From an uncultured Bacteroidales bacterium (GTDB lineage: Bacteria > Bacteroidota > Bacteroidia > Bacteroidales > Muribaculaceae), in NCBI GenBank assembly GCA_902800715.1, contig CADCFN010000005.1:62001-126000 (forward strand): DNA of 64,000 nucleotides, given 5' to 3'. Shown here in pieces: positions 1-10,100 of this stretch; within the stretch, counting starts at the first letter, position 1, and the number at the start of each line of letters is the position of its first letter. The notes under the pieces were generated by a model. The model saw only the letters and a list, made by a program, of their open reading frames with translations, made no database searches and had not been told where the DNA came from. Both the position numbers and the translations under genes were made by a program.

Positions 1-2036
1 GCAAAGCCGTTATCGGTAGTAATATAGACACGCTCGTTGATGGTATCGCACTCAATCGTGTAAACATTGTCACTGGGCACGTCACTGTTCGTTGTGGTGT
101 AGTGTGCATATACCTCAGTACCATCAGGCGATACGAAGTAAACACCATCGTTGGTAGCCAGCCACTTGTTATTGTTGCGGTCGATACCGATGTCTTGCAC
201 TGAATAACCCTCACACAAGACGCCCTTACCCTCGCTGAACTTGGTCACCAGGGGGCGGATAGCCCTAGGCTGCTCGTCAAATACCACGTCAGGGTCAAAG
301 ATAAACATACCCATCGTGTGACCTACCCAAATCATACCGTCCTTGTCTTCCTCCATGTGGTTGATGTAGTTCCAGTCGATTTTCTTACCGTTCTGGTCAA
401 CAAAGTGACCGATGTTAACGAAGCGGTAGTTGTCGTACTTGACATTCTCGCTGCCATTATCCCAGCACAGGAAATGACCGGTAGCGGTAACAGGGTAGTC
501 GCCGTCGTTGTAAATCTTGTAATTGTTCTTGGACGAAATCACGAAGCGTGAGCGCTGCATACTACCGGTGTTCAACGTGAGAAGACCGCTGGGCTGGAAC
601 CAGTCTGACTTGGAGCAAGTGGTCTTGGCAACCTTATCGGCAGGAAGCACGGCAACAGGGCAAGAAGCATTGTTGAACGAGCTGACAACCCACATGTTAC
701 CATAGTTGTCAAAAGCAGGCTGAGCCTTGTAGGTGCCAATAAGTGAATTGCTGCTGGTGTAAGTGGTCTTGAGGACATCGTTCTGTACCTTGTGGATACC
801 CTTGTTCCAGCTGGCACGGAAATACATCGTGGGATCCAAGGGATTGAACACGAATTCGTATCCTGCACCCGCAGCACTATAAGCAGTCGCATCGGCCCAG
901 TTTACACCATTATAGGTGTTGATGACATTGGCGATACTTGTACCGGTAGTGTTGCTGATTTTGTTAGGCGCCGAGTTAGCCACATAGAGCTTATTCATTG
1001 CCGCGCTATACTTCAACCAGTAAGGCACATCGGTGGTCAGTGAATTCAACTTATAATATGCCGTGGAGCCATTGACGTGAAGACCATTGGCATCATTCAC
1101 CCAAACAGTACCGTCACCCAGGGGGTCGGAAGTTGCAAAACTCTCTACCGAGAACAACTTGGTGGTTGTAGTGCCAGCCGCATCGATAGCGTAGCAGTAC
1201 TTCTTTCCCTCGAAGTTGGCGATGAAACCGGTGGTAGTCTTCTGGATATTCGTTGCCTTATAATCGAGCAGCTTGGTTGAGGTGGGTGAGCCGGCCGAGA
1301 AATCATAATTGTAGAGCGATGCCGCCATGACAAAAACCGAGTTGTCATTAATCGGATACAACTTTGCTCCACTAAAGGAGCCGCTCTTCTTGGCATAAGT
1401 GTGGATAGGATCATCAGCCTCGGGCTCACCATAGTAGATGTAACCATTGGACAGAATCAGCATTTTGTTGCCGATAACAGCCACCGAGTTGATGGTGATA
1501 CTCATGCCCAGGTCATAGCTCTTTACAATCTTCATGGTTGACTCATCAATGACCACATAGCCATAACCGAGGGCAACATAGGCCTTACCATTGGCAAAGT
1601 TGATATCGTTGATAATCTTGCTCGTGTAGGCCGTCAATGCACCATAGGAGTTGGAGGTGTCAAGCGTGTAGTTGTGAACCGGCACAACGATATCCTTGAT
1701 ACCGCTGATGTTGGTCACATTGCCTTGAGCATCAATGACATCAATATTGGAAGAGTAATAAGCCACAAAGAGCAACCTGTTCTCCCAGTCATAATAGAGC
1801 TGCCTGATACGGTCATCAGAAAGTACATTCTGCCTACTCAACGCAATCGTCTTGGTGGTAGCCTTGTCAAATTGGAACAAGCGGTAACTGTTCAGGTAAT
1901 AAACCTTGTCACCGGTGTCAAAGACATCCTGAATCTGTTTGGTAACGTAATAGTTATGAATTTTCCATGTGCCGGCACTGGCCGTGGCAACAGCCATCAC
2001 CAACAGCAACACGAAAAGAAGATGTTTTTTTAACAT
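1..2036 (-). CDS. PorZ-like two-component-propeller protein, 3' end outside window
   Basis: Open frame running off the left edge; the visible 678 residues are the N-terminal part. It begins with a signal peptide (MLKKHLLFVLLLVMAVATAS), followed by beta-propeller-type repeats. Later blades read IWVGHTMGMFIFDP and KWLATNDGVYFVSPDG, the W-x-G/A-T-x-x-G-hydrophobic signature of two-component-regulator propeller blades. This layout matches PorZ, the T9SS outer-membrane attachment-complex protein of Porphyromonas that works with the PorU sortase. The family has a C-terminal domain that would lie outside the window. The start ATG at 2034-2036 follows a TAACTTTG box about 95 nt upstream. A different propeller protein is possible; a T9SS role fits the sorting-domain protein encoded nearby at 4177-11877. 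Confidence 0.7.
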   Translation of the reverse strand, partial: MLKKHLLFVLLLVMAVATASAGTWKIHNYYVTKQIQDVFDTGDKVYYLNSYRLFQFDKATTKTIALSRQNVLSDDRIRQLYYDWENRLLFVAYYSSNIDVIDAQGNVTNISGIKDIVVPVHNYTLDTSNSYGALTAYTSKIINDINFANGKAYVALGYGYVVIDESTMKIVKSYDLGMSITINSVAVIGNKMLILSNGYIYYGEPEADDPIHTYAKKSGSFSGAKLYPINDNSVFVMAASLYNYDFSAGSPTSTKLLDYKATNIQKTTTGFIANFEGKKYCYAIDAAGTTTTKLFSVESFATSDPLGDGTVWVNDANGLHVNGSTAYYKLNSLTTDVPYWLKYSAAMNKLYVANSAPNKISNTTGTSIANVINTYNGVNWADATAYSAAGAGYEFVFNPLDPTMYFRASWNKGIHKVQNDVLKTTYTSSNSLIGTYKAQPAFDNYGNMWVVSSFNNASCPVAVLPADKVAKTTCSKSDWFQPSGLLTLNTGSMQRSRFVISSKNNYKIYNDGDYPVTATGHFLCWDNGSENVKYDNYRFVNIGHFVDQNGKKIDWNYINHMEEDKDGMIWVGHTMGMFIFDPDVVFDEQPRAIRPLVTKFSEGKGVLCEGYSVQDIGIDRNNNKWLATNDGVYFVSPDGTEVYAHYTTTNSDVPSDNVYTIECDTINERVYITTDNGF

Positions 2037-2131
2037 ATCACTTAAGTTTAATATTATATTCATTATTTATAACATAGTGATAACCAGCAAGATATGTGCA
2101 TTTAAAACACAGAACCCACTGAATCAAATGC

Positions 2132-2139
2132 CAAAGTTA
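2132..2139 (-). promoter_or_regulatory. Bacteroidetes -7 box (TAACTTTG) for the PorZ-like gene
   Basis: TAACTTTG on the minus strand fits the Bacteroidetes -7 consensus TAnnTTTG. It is about 95 nt upstream of the start. No clear -33 TTTG is visible, so this is tentative. Confidence 0.4.
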
Positions 2140-2232
2140 TAAAATAATAACGGGAATAGAGCCATTTTAATCTCAATATGATGCAAAAATTTTTCTTAAA
2201 AATTGCAAATTCCCAAAGCTTGATTCATGCCT

Positions 2233-3975
2233 TTATTGCTGGGCTGCAGCGGCTGCCTCAACCCATTTCTTGACCTCGTCAACAACGGGGACCTTATAGC
2301 CCAGTTTATACTTCTTGTTGATGTCCAGCAGGTCCTGGAAGAGCTTGCCGGGCTTCTCCAGAGCACCCAGGGCGGCAACAGTCAGGAAGCCGGCCTTCTG
2401 GATGGGAGCCACCCACTCCGCGGGGATGCCAAGGGCAGTGAATGCCTCTACCTTGTCACGGGCGGGCACCTTCTCGGGACGCATCTGCGGGAACAGCAAC
2501 ACGTCCTGGATATAGCTGTTGCCTGTCATGAGCATCACCAGACGGTCAATGCCGATGCCGATACCGCTCGTGGGAGGCATACCATACTGCAAGGCACGCA
2601 GGAAGTCGCGGTCAATGACCATGGCTTCGTCATCGCCCTTGTCGGCAAGGCGCATCTGCTCCATGAAACGCTCTTCTTGGTCAATCGGGTCGTTCAACTC
2701 GCTATAAGCGTTGGCGACCTCTTTACCGTTGACCATCAGCTCAAAGCGCTCGGTCAGACCGGGCTTGGTGCGGTGCATCTTGGTGAGCGGCGACATCTCG
2801 ACGGGATAGTCGATAATGAATGTGGGCTGGATGAACGTACCCTCGCAGAATTCGCCGAAGATTTCGTCAATCAGCTTGCCCTTGCCCATCGTGTCGTCAA
2901 TCTCGAGATTGAGTTTGTGGCACACCTCGCGGATTTCGTCCTCACTCTTGCCCTCCAGGTCATAGCCCGTTTTCTCCTTGATGGCGTCAAGGATGGGCAG
3001 ACGACGGTAGGGAGCCTTGAAGCTGATGACCTGACCGTCGATTTCGGTCTCGGGCTTGCCGTTGACGGCAATGCAGATGGTCTCCAGCAGATGCTCGGTG
3101 AACGACATCATCCAGTTATAGTCCTTGTACTGCACGTACAGCTCCATACAGGTGAACTCGGGGTTATGGTTGCGGTCCATACCCTCGTTGCGGAAGTTCT
3201 TGCCAATCTCATACACGCCTTCAAAGCCGCCCACAATCAGACGTTTGAGGTAAAGCTCGGTGGCGATGCGCATATACATGGGGATGTTCAGTGCATTGAA
3301 GTGGGTGATGAACGGGCGGGCAGTGGCACCGCCGGCAATGGCCTGCAGCGTCGGGGTCTCGACCTCGGTATAACCGGCATCGTCAAGCACCTGGCGCATG
3401 GTCTTCACCACCAGCGCGCGCTTCAAGAAAGTCTCCTTCACACCGGCATTGACCACCAGGTCAACGTAACGCTGACGGTAACGCAGCTCGGGGTCCTCAA
3501 AGGCGTCGTAGGTCACACCGTCCTTCACTTTCACCACGGGCAGCGGCTTGAGCGACTTGCTCAGCAGCTTGATGGACTGGGCATGGACGCTGATTTCGCC
3601 CGTCTGGGTGCGGAACACGAAGCCCTGCACGCCAACAAAGTCGCCCATGTCAAGCAATTTCTTGAACACGACGTTATACAGGTCCTTATTCTCATCGGGA
3701 CACAGGTCGTCGCGGCTCACATAGACCTGCACACGGCCACGCGAGTCCTGCAGTTCAAAGAACGACGCCTTACCCATGATGCGGCGGTTCATCATGCGAC
3801 CAGCGATGCTCACCTGACGCGGCTCGGCTTCGTCGCTGAAGTTAGCCAAAATATCGTCGCTATAGGCGTTTACGACATACTCATCGGCAGGATACGGATT
3901 GATGCCCATGGCCTTGAGCTGTTCCAGACTGTTACGGCGGATAATCTCTTGTTCGCTTAATTCAAGTACATTCAT
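2233..3975 (-). CDS. lysS: Lysyl-tRNA synthetase, class II
   Basis: Charges tRNA-Lys with lysine in the cytoplasm. At 580 residues it has an N-terminal OB-fold anticodon-binding domain (about residues 60-150, with [20 protein letters not shown]) and a class II catalytic core. Motif 2 is visible as [20 protein letters not shown] and motif 3 as [15 protein letters not shown]. The last ~75 residues, after the usual class II end (LLFPQMRPE), form a C-terminal extension (helical by eye) ending in an Ala-rich tail; extended C-termini are common in Bacteroidetes LysRS. The start [14 protein letters not shown] is preceded by a -7 box 39 nt upstream. It appears monocistronic. Confidence 0.96.
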   Translation of the reverse strand: MNVLELSEQEIIRRNSLEQLKAMGINPYPADEYVVNAYSDDILANFSDEAEPRQVSIAGRMMNRRIMGKASFFELQDSRGRVQVYVSRDDLCPDENKDLYNVVFKKLLDMGDFVGVQGFVFRTQTGEISVHAQSIKLLSKSLKPLPVVKVKDGVTYDAFEDPELRYRQRYVDLVVNAGVKETFLKRALVVKTMRQVLDDAGYTEVETPTLQAIAGGATARPFITHFNALNIPMYMRIATELYLKRLIVGGFEGVYEIGKNFRNEGMDRNHNPEFTCMELYVQYKDYNWMMSFTEHLLETICIAVNGKPETEIDGQVISFKAPYRRLPILDAIKEKTGYDLEGKSEDEIREVCHKLNLEIDDTMGKGKLIDEIFGEFCEGTFIQPTFIIDYPVEMSPLTKMHRTKPGLTERFELMVNGKEVANAYSELNDPIDQEERFMEQMRLADKGDDEAMVIDRDFLRALQYGMPPTSGIGIGIDRLVMLMTGNSYIQDVLLFPQMRPEKVPARDKVEAFTALGIPAEWVAPIQKAGFLTVAALGALEKPGKLFQDLLDINKKYKLGYKVPVVDEVKKWVEAAAAAQQ

Positions 3976-4014
3976 TGTATATCAGTTTTGATGTTGTTCT
4001 TCTTATTTAAACTG

Positions 4015-4022
4015 CAAAGGTA
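4015..4022 (-). promoter_or_regulatory. -7 box (TACCTTTG) for lysS
   Basis: TACCTTTG on the minus strand, about 40 nt upstream of the lysS ATG, matches TAnnTTTG exactly. The -33 region is not well conserved. Confidence 0.6.
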
Positions 4023-4097
4023 CAAAAAGTTTTTCAGACTTTTGGCTTTAGACATCAGACTTTAGTCTTTCGAGCTGAAATACAGGTATGTTGACAG

Positions 4098-4136
4098 CAA
4101 AAAGAGGCATCCGCCCACATCAGGTGGACGGATGCC
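4098..4136 (-). terminator. Rho-independent terminator of the giant secreted-protein gene
   Basis: Inverted repeat GGCATCCGCCCAC (4106-4118) / GTGGACGGATGCC (4124-4136), 13 bp with one mismatch and a 5-nt loop. On the minus strand it is followed by TCTTTTT. It sits about 40 nt downstream of the stop codon at 4177. Confidence 0.75.
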
Positions 4137-4176
4137 AATAATCTAACTGAATAGCTGATAGCTATAGGCTAAAAGC

Positions 4177-7100
4177 TCATCGGAGCACCTTGTAGGTCGA
4201 GCTGCTGCCATCACTGTAACGGGTAACAACGATGTTCACGCCCTCGAACGGCGTTTCGCTTTCCATACCCATGATGTTATAGTAGCTGACGCTGACAACC
4301 TGCTTGGCGTCAATCACATTCTTGACAGCGGTGGGATCAGGACGACCACTGGGCAAGTCGGCAGGCGATATGCCGAAGCTGCCGTCAGGAGCGGCACCAG
4401 GACCTCTGCGAGGACCACCCACATTCCTGTCATTGCGCGTGATAATCACATGGAACAGGTAAGGCTCGCCCACCTGAAGCGCATCGGGATTCTCGGCGGT
4501 GACAGGACTGCCATAGGACGGAGTGTTCTCTTCGCCCATACCAAGCAAATTGTAATCCCAAGTATGAACAGTGAACGAACCACTCAGGTCATAACCGTTA
4601 ATCGAGGTGCCGTTAGGCTGCACATTGCACTCCAGCACGTCAAAGCGGTCATTACCCATCCAGACGCCCCATACCTGGGCAATCTCCTGAACCTTAGGAT
4701 TCATGAAGAAGATCTTCTTGCCTGCTACTGGCGATGCTGAACCGGCTTCGGCTCCGTCGCCGTAAGGAGCATTCAGATTATCTTTCATGAAGTTGGCAGG
4801 CGTGTAGTGGTTGTAGTAGTACTTGTCTTCACCGTTATTCTCGGCATAATTGCCGTCATAGCCGGGATAACCCTCGACGGGATTCTCGTCCACCTTGATG
4901 GGCGATTCGGTCAACTTGATGGTGTAGTTCAAATCGTCGGTGTAGTAACCCTTGACGGTAGCACTCATCAACTTGCGGCTCTCGTAGTCAAACGCGCTCA
5001 CATCGTTCAGGCCGCTGAAGTCGAGAACGACCCAGTTGCTCTGATCCCAGTCACGGGTCTGCAGGCCCAAGATGTCTTTCACATAGTCGGTTTGACCGTC
5101 AACGATGCTGGTCTTGTCAATCGAGACATTACCCTGGTCTTTTGCCCAGAGCTGGTTGATACCCTTCTGGGGATTGACAACAGCCCAAACACCAATCAGC
5201 TCATCGCTCACGAGTACCTGCTTATTGCCCTCAACAGGCTCAACCGGCGTCTCGTTAGACTCGATATAAGCCAGCGGGGTTGCTTCCAGACCATACAGGT
5301 AAACATCCTCGTTGAGCGAGGCATCACTATAGGTCGAGAAGACACGACCCTTGGCATAGTAGCGCAGGGTGCGGTTGGTACCGTCATAGTTGAACATGAT
5401 GGTAGCGGGATTGCCGTTATCCTGGGCGACGCTCACGCTGGCCTCGCTGTAGGTCGAGGTGGCGGCAGCAGTCTTCAGGTTGGCATTGTCGTTGGTGGTA
5501 ACTACCAGATAGCCGGTGTTGTCACCATTGATGTTCTTGAAGTAGTAGCGGCCGGCATTGGCTTTCTCCAGCACAAACTGGGCAAGCTCGTCGTTGCCGT
5601 AAACTTTCTCCTTGGTGTCATCAACAAACATCACACCGACCGAACCGCGGTTGTTCTCGTTCTGAGTAGTGCTCAGACCCATATTGGCCTGCTTGTTGAC
5701 AATGACATAGACATTGCCCTCCTGGGGCGCGGTCTTCACCAGGTCAAACACTACACTGTTCTTCTTGACGAAGGTGTAGGTGCAGGTCACGGGATTGCTC
5801 CACAGGGTCGTGATTACATTGCCCTGATCGTCCTTCACCTCCAGATAGGAGATGGCGGTGACGGTCGTGGTCTCGGTAATCGCATCGTCACCCGTCAAGG
5901 TAATCTCGCCGTCGGTGACAACGGTACCGTTCTCCAGGGTGGGAACTTCACCATTGAGCGTGTAGAGCGTTACGGTGGCAGGATCGCTCTCCTCGTTGGT
6001 CGAGATGGTCACATCCACACTCTCATCACCGGTGACAATCTCAATCACTTGGCTCTCAGGTGTGATGACGGGATCCTTGATACCAACAAACTTGTACTCG
6101 GCCTCCACGGTTTTTGAGCGCATCATGTCACCGAAAGTGGAAGGCAGCTCGGCATAAGCCTGGACATGGGTGTCGCTGTTGACGATGAACGGTCCGATAA
6201 ACTCTTCCCAATCCTCCATGTCATCAGTCTTGTAGTAGATGACGGGCGTCACACCTTCATCGACCCACTCGGGAGTCTCGACGGTGATGTCAACCACCTG
6301 CTGAGCGGTGCACTGGTCGTTGGACTCAGGCGTAATCACGGGCTTGTAAATCCACAAGAAGTCGATGGGACACATCTCAAATGCCTGATCACCATAAGGC
6401 TTATAGTAATCAATGACACCATAAACATCGAAGGTTGCACCCTTATCCTGCTTATCATCAAAGAACGCCTGATCATAGTCATCTATGCAATTGATGGCTT
6501 CAGTGTGGCCATTGTATGTGCATGAACCCGCACTCCACAAGTAGAACTTGTCGTAATACTTGTTGGAGGCGCCTGAAGCATCGGTAATGGTGCCCAAGTG
6601 CTTGGGATCATTCGCAGCATAGTCATCCACATCAGACAACTCCGAGTAAGCCAAGTGTACATAGTGACCCCACTGGTTCTCGCCGTCGGTCGTTCCGCTG
6701 GCAATGGTAGCACAATCGGTGTGTTCGGGCAGAATTTTACTCCATCCCAAAGCAGTAGTCGGCCAAGAAGTAATCTCGTGGCTGCTGGTACCCAACTGGA
6801 TATGGAAGTTGTTCTCCCAGATGTTGGTCACACCGGCAATCTCGCTACCGTCAATCCAGTCACCCATCTTGAAGATAGTGTATTCGCCGGTATTGCGCTT
6901 GCCGAAGTAAACGCAGGCATAGTCAGTATTGTCGCGTACATAGCAGAACTCGGGATATTCGCCGTTGTTGGTGTAAGTGGAGTGGTAAACCACCTGCACG
7001 GGGTTCACAAAGTGGGCAGTAACACCCGTAGGACAATTGTTATTAAAGTCCTTCAGGTTCTGATAGTAATTACCGGTCTGTGTGAACGGCTTGATGATGT

Positions 7101-10100
7101 AGTATCCCTCGCTAATGGTGCTTGCAAAGTCGCCGATATAGGCGATAGCCTTCACACGGTAGCTGTTGCCAACAGTCATTGAGATGGGACCAGCAAAGTG
7201 GGTAGAGGACTTGCTGGGATCGCTCACGCTGCTGGGCGGAGTCGTGCCACTCACTTCCTCAATCACATAGTAAATGTCGGCATTGTCGGTGTTTGTAGCA
7301 ATCTGCAAGGTCTGGTTGCCAAAGTAAATACCACTGTAACCGCCATCTTTACCCTCCAGCGGCGAGAAGAACGGTGCATTAACATTGATTACCTTCTCGG
7401 CATAGGTATAGCTGGCAACATCAACAGCACTGGGCACGTTATCATCGTTATAGGCAATGGCCTTAACGGTAACCTGGTCACCCAGACTAGCGAAGGTCAC
7501 CTCAAACGGACCTTCATACAGGGTGCCGTTCGACGAGCTGGGCTCGCTGCCATCGATGGTGTAATAAACAGTTGCATCAACAGGGTTGCAGCCGATGACA
7601 ACCGTCAGAGTGGGATTATAAACCTCACGCGATGCGGGACGAATGGTCACCTTAGGAGCAATCCAGGTGTAAACCACCTCGGCGGGTGCGCTCACGTTGC
7701 CCTCGTCATCGATGGCGACAGCCTTGATGGTCGTGGGACCGTTAGCGTCATAGTGTACCGCAAACTGACCTGTGTACTCTACTCGTGTCGAGCTGGTAGC
7801 AGGATCAGAGCCGTCGGTCGTGTAATAGACGGTGGTACCGTCCTCAGCAGTAATAGTCACATCCTGATGGCCGGTATACTCACCAGTAGCGGGAGTAATC
7901 TCCGGAGCCAAGACTGCAGGATGCAGCACGTAGAGATAGGCAGGAACGCCAGTGTTATTTGAATAAAGACGGAACGGACCACCATTAGGTATCTGAGGAT
8001 TGTATCGGAGGGTATAACTATCCCACGTCAGATAATATCCATTGGCATCACCAGGCGTTTCCCATTGATAACCACTAGTGGTGGAAGGATAGAACTTAAT
8101 ACCACTGCCAGTTGAACTGGTTGATTCAAGATAACCTTGAGTGGCTTGCAATGTCCAATCATCTTTGCTTCCTCCAAACGTGAATACAATAGCATCAGTA
8201 TTGGCGATATCAACAATCTGATTCTGAGTTCGCCAAGCAATGTTGACTCCAGAACCCCATGAAACATTATTACCCGTATAAATGCCATTGAATGCAACAG
8301 GAGTAGCGCCCTCATAGACGATGACGTACTTCTCGCCAGCTTTAATCTGGCTCTCGTCGGTCACCTTCTCATAGAGGGTCTCACCCTTGGGCTGACGGGT
8401 GTAAGTCTCAGAAACCGTCGCACTGGTATAGGTGTTGCCACCAGCGGTAAGAGTGGCACGAGCCATTACGGTAACTGCGTCGCCCACGGTAGCTACCGAT
8501 ACGCTAAAGCCACCGGTATAGGGCAACCAAGTGTTACCGCCATCGGTGCTGTACTCGATAGTGGCACCAGCCACATTTGCACTGATGGTGACTTGTTCAC
8601 CCATGGTTTGGCCCACAAAGTTGCAGCTAGCGGGGCTGATGGTCACGGTCAGCGGCTCACGGGTAGCGTTGACGGTAACGGTAACATTGGTAGCGCCAGC
8701 ACTCGACAGCGTGATGCTTGCCGTCTCGTCGGCACCCTGTCCATTATAGGTAACAGTTACCTCAACATTACCGGCAAGTGCAGCCTCTTTGCTGATGCTG
8801 TTGGTCGAGAGCGAGAAGCCCTTGGCCTGGTCCTCGGCGCTCAACGTCAGCGTCACACCCTCGCTCAAGTTGCGGCCACCCACGGTAAAGGTATTGCTAC
8901 CTTGAGCTTCACCAGCAGCCAACTCGATGGAAACAGCAGTCGGATTAGCTACAATCGCCGGAGTCGAGGACTCCTTATAGATATAGACATATTGCTGAGT
9001 GCCTTTATAGCAAGCAAAACGATGCTGGTTATTATTATTATTGAACTGAAGATACCTATCACTATTTGTATTGGACCGGATTGCAAACTTATTGCCTAAG
9101 TCATTATTGTCACCATCTTTATGACCGATCGTCCATGTGTGGGGAGTGTCGCCATAATTCAAAGCGTTACTGGTCGGTGAGGCAAGTATACCCTGGCTGG
9201 TCAACAGCGTCCAACTGCCAGATTGACCTGCAAGAGTAACAACAGCCATATCTTCGGTCGAAGTGATGAGACCGTTAGTCTCGTGAACACCTTCAACAGC
9301 AACACCATAATTACTTGCATTAACGGGACCCATGACGATGGCAGTCTCAGCATCATCATCCGACTTATATACAATCAGATAAGTTTGTCCAGGCTGCAGG
9401 TCATTGATGTTGGTCAGCATTTCGTAGTCCTTGGCAACAAAGGGCGGAGTAATCAGATACTCTGCCGAGGCGACAGAACTGGTCACGCCGTTGCTCACTG
9501 CCACAGCCTTCAAAGTAACAGACTCACTGATACTGATGGCATTGCCGTCATAGAGGGTGCCGTTGTTCGCACTGGGTTCACTGCCATCGGTGGTGTAATA
9601 GATAGCAGCGCCCGGGGTAGCGCAAGTGATGGTCACCTCCTGAGTGCCCGAATAGGTACCCGAAGCAAGAGAGATGACAGGTGCGTGTACCAGTGCCGAA
9701 ATCGTGAACGTGTTATCATTCGGGTTGACTTGGACGGTATATTCACCAGGATTCAAGTGAATCGTAGCTGCATTAGATCCCGTATCGGCAGCATCAATAT
9801 CTACAGCTTGACCAGTATAGTCGGTCTGTCCTTGCAGATACCACGGTCCATTTGAATCGGGACCGAACTTGGTTGATACAGCAGTGGATTCATCACCTTG
9901 ACTCTTAGAGAAGAACATCCAGGAATCAGAGCCGCCATTTTGACCCACGGCAGTGATATTCACCGAATAAGTCCCGTCAGTGGTGTTTCTTGTCATCGCA
10001 ACACCATTGGAGAAATCAAAATTGTTGATATGGTCAGCATCAACACCAATATTACCAAAGAGGTAGATGGGACCCGTGTACAGGTAGTTCACGTCAACAT

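Noticed and set aside
2227-3960. 577-codon open frame on the plus strand over lysS
   Set aside because: It is the antisense shadow of lysS; the protein has no signature, and the minus-strand gene has all class II synthetase motifs.
4807-6117. 436-codon plus-strand frame over the giant secreted-protein gene
   Set aside because: Composition (Val/Ile/Asp/Gly-rich with no motif) and position opposite a good signal-peptide protein point to a shadow.
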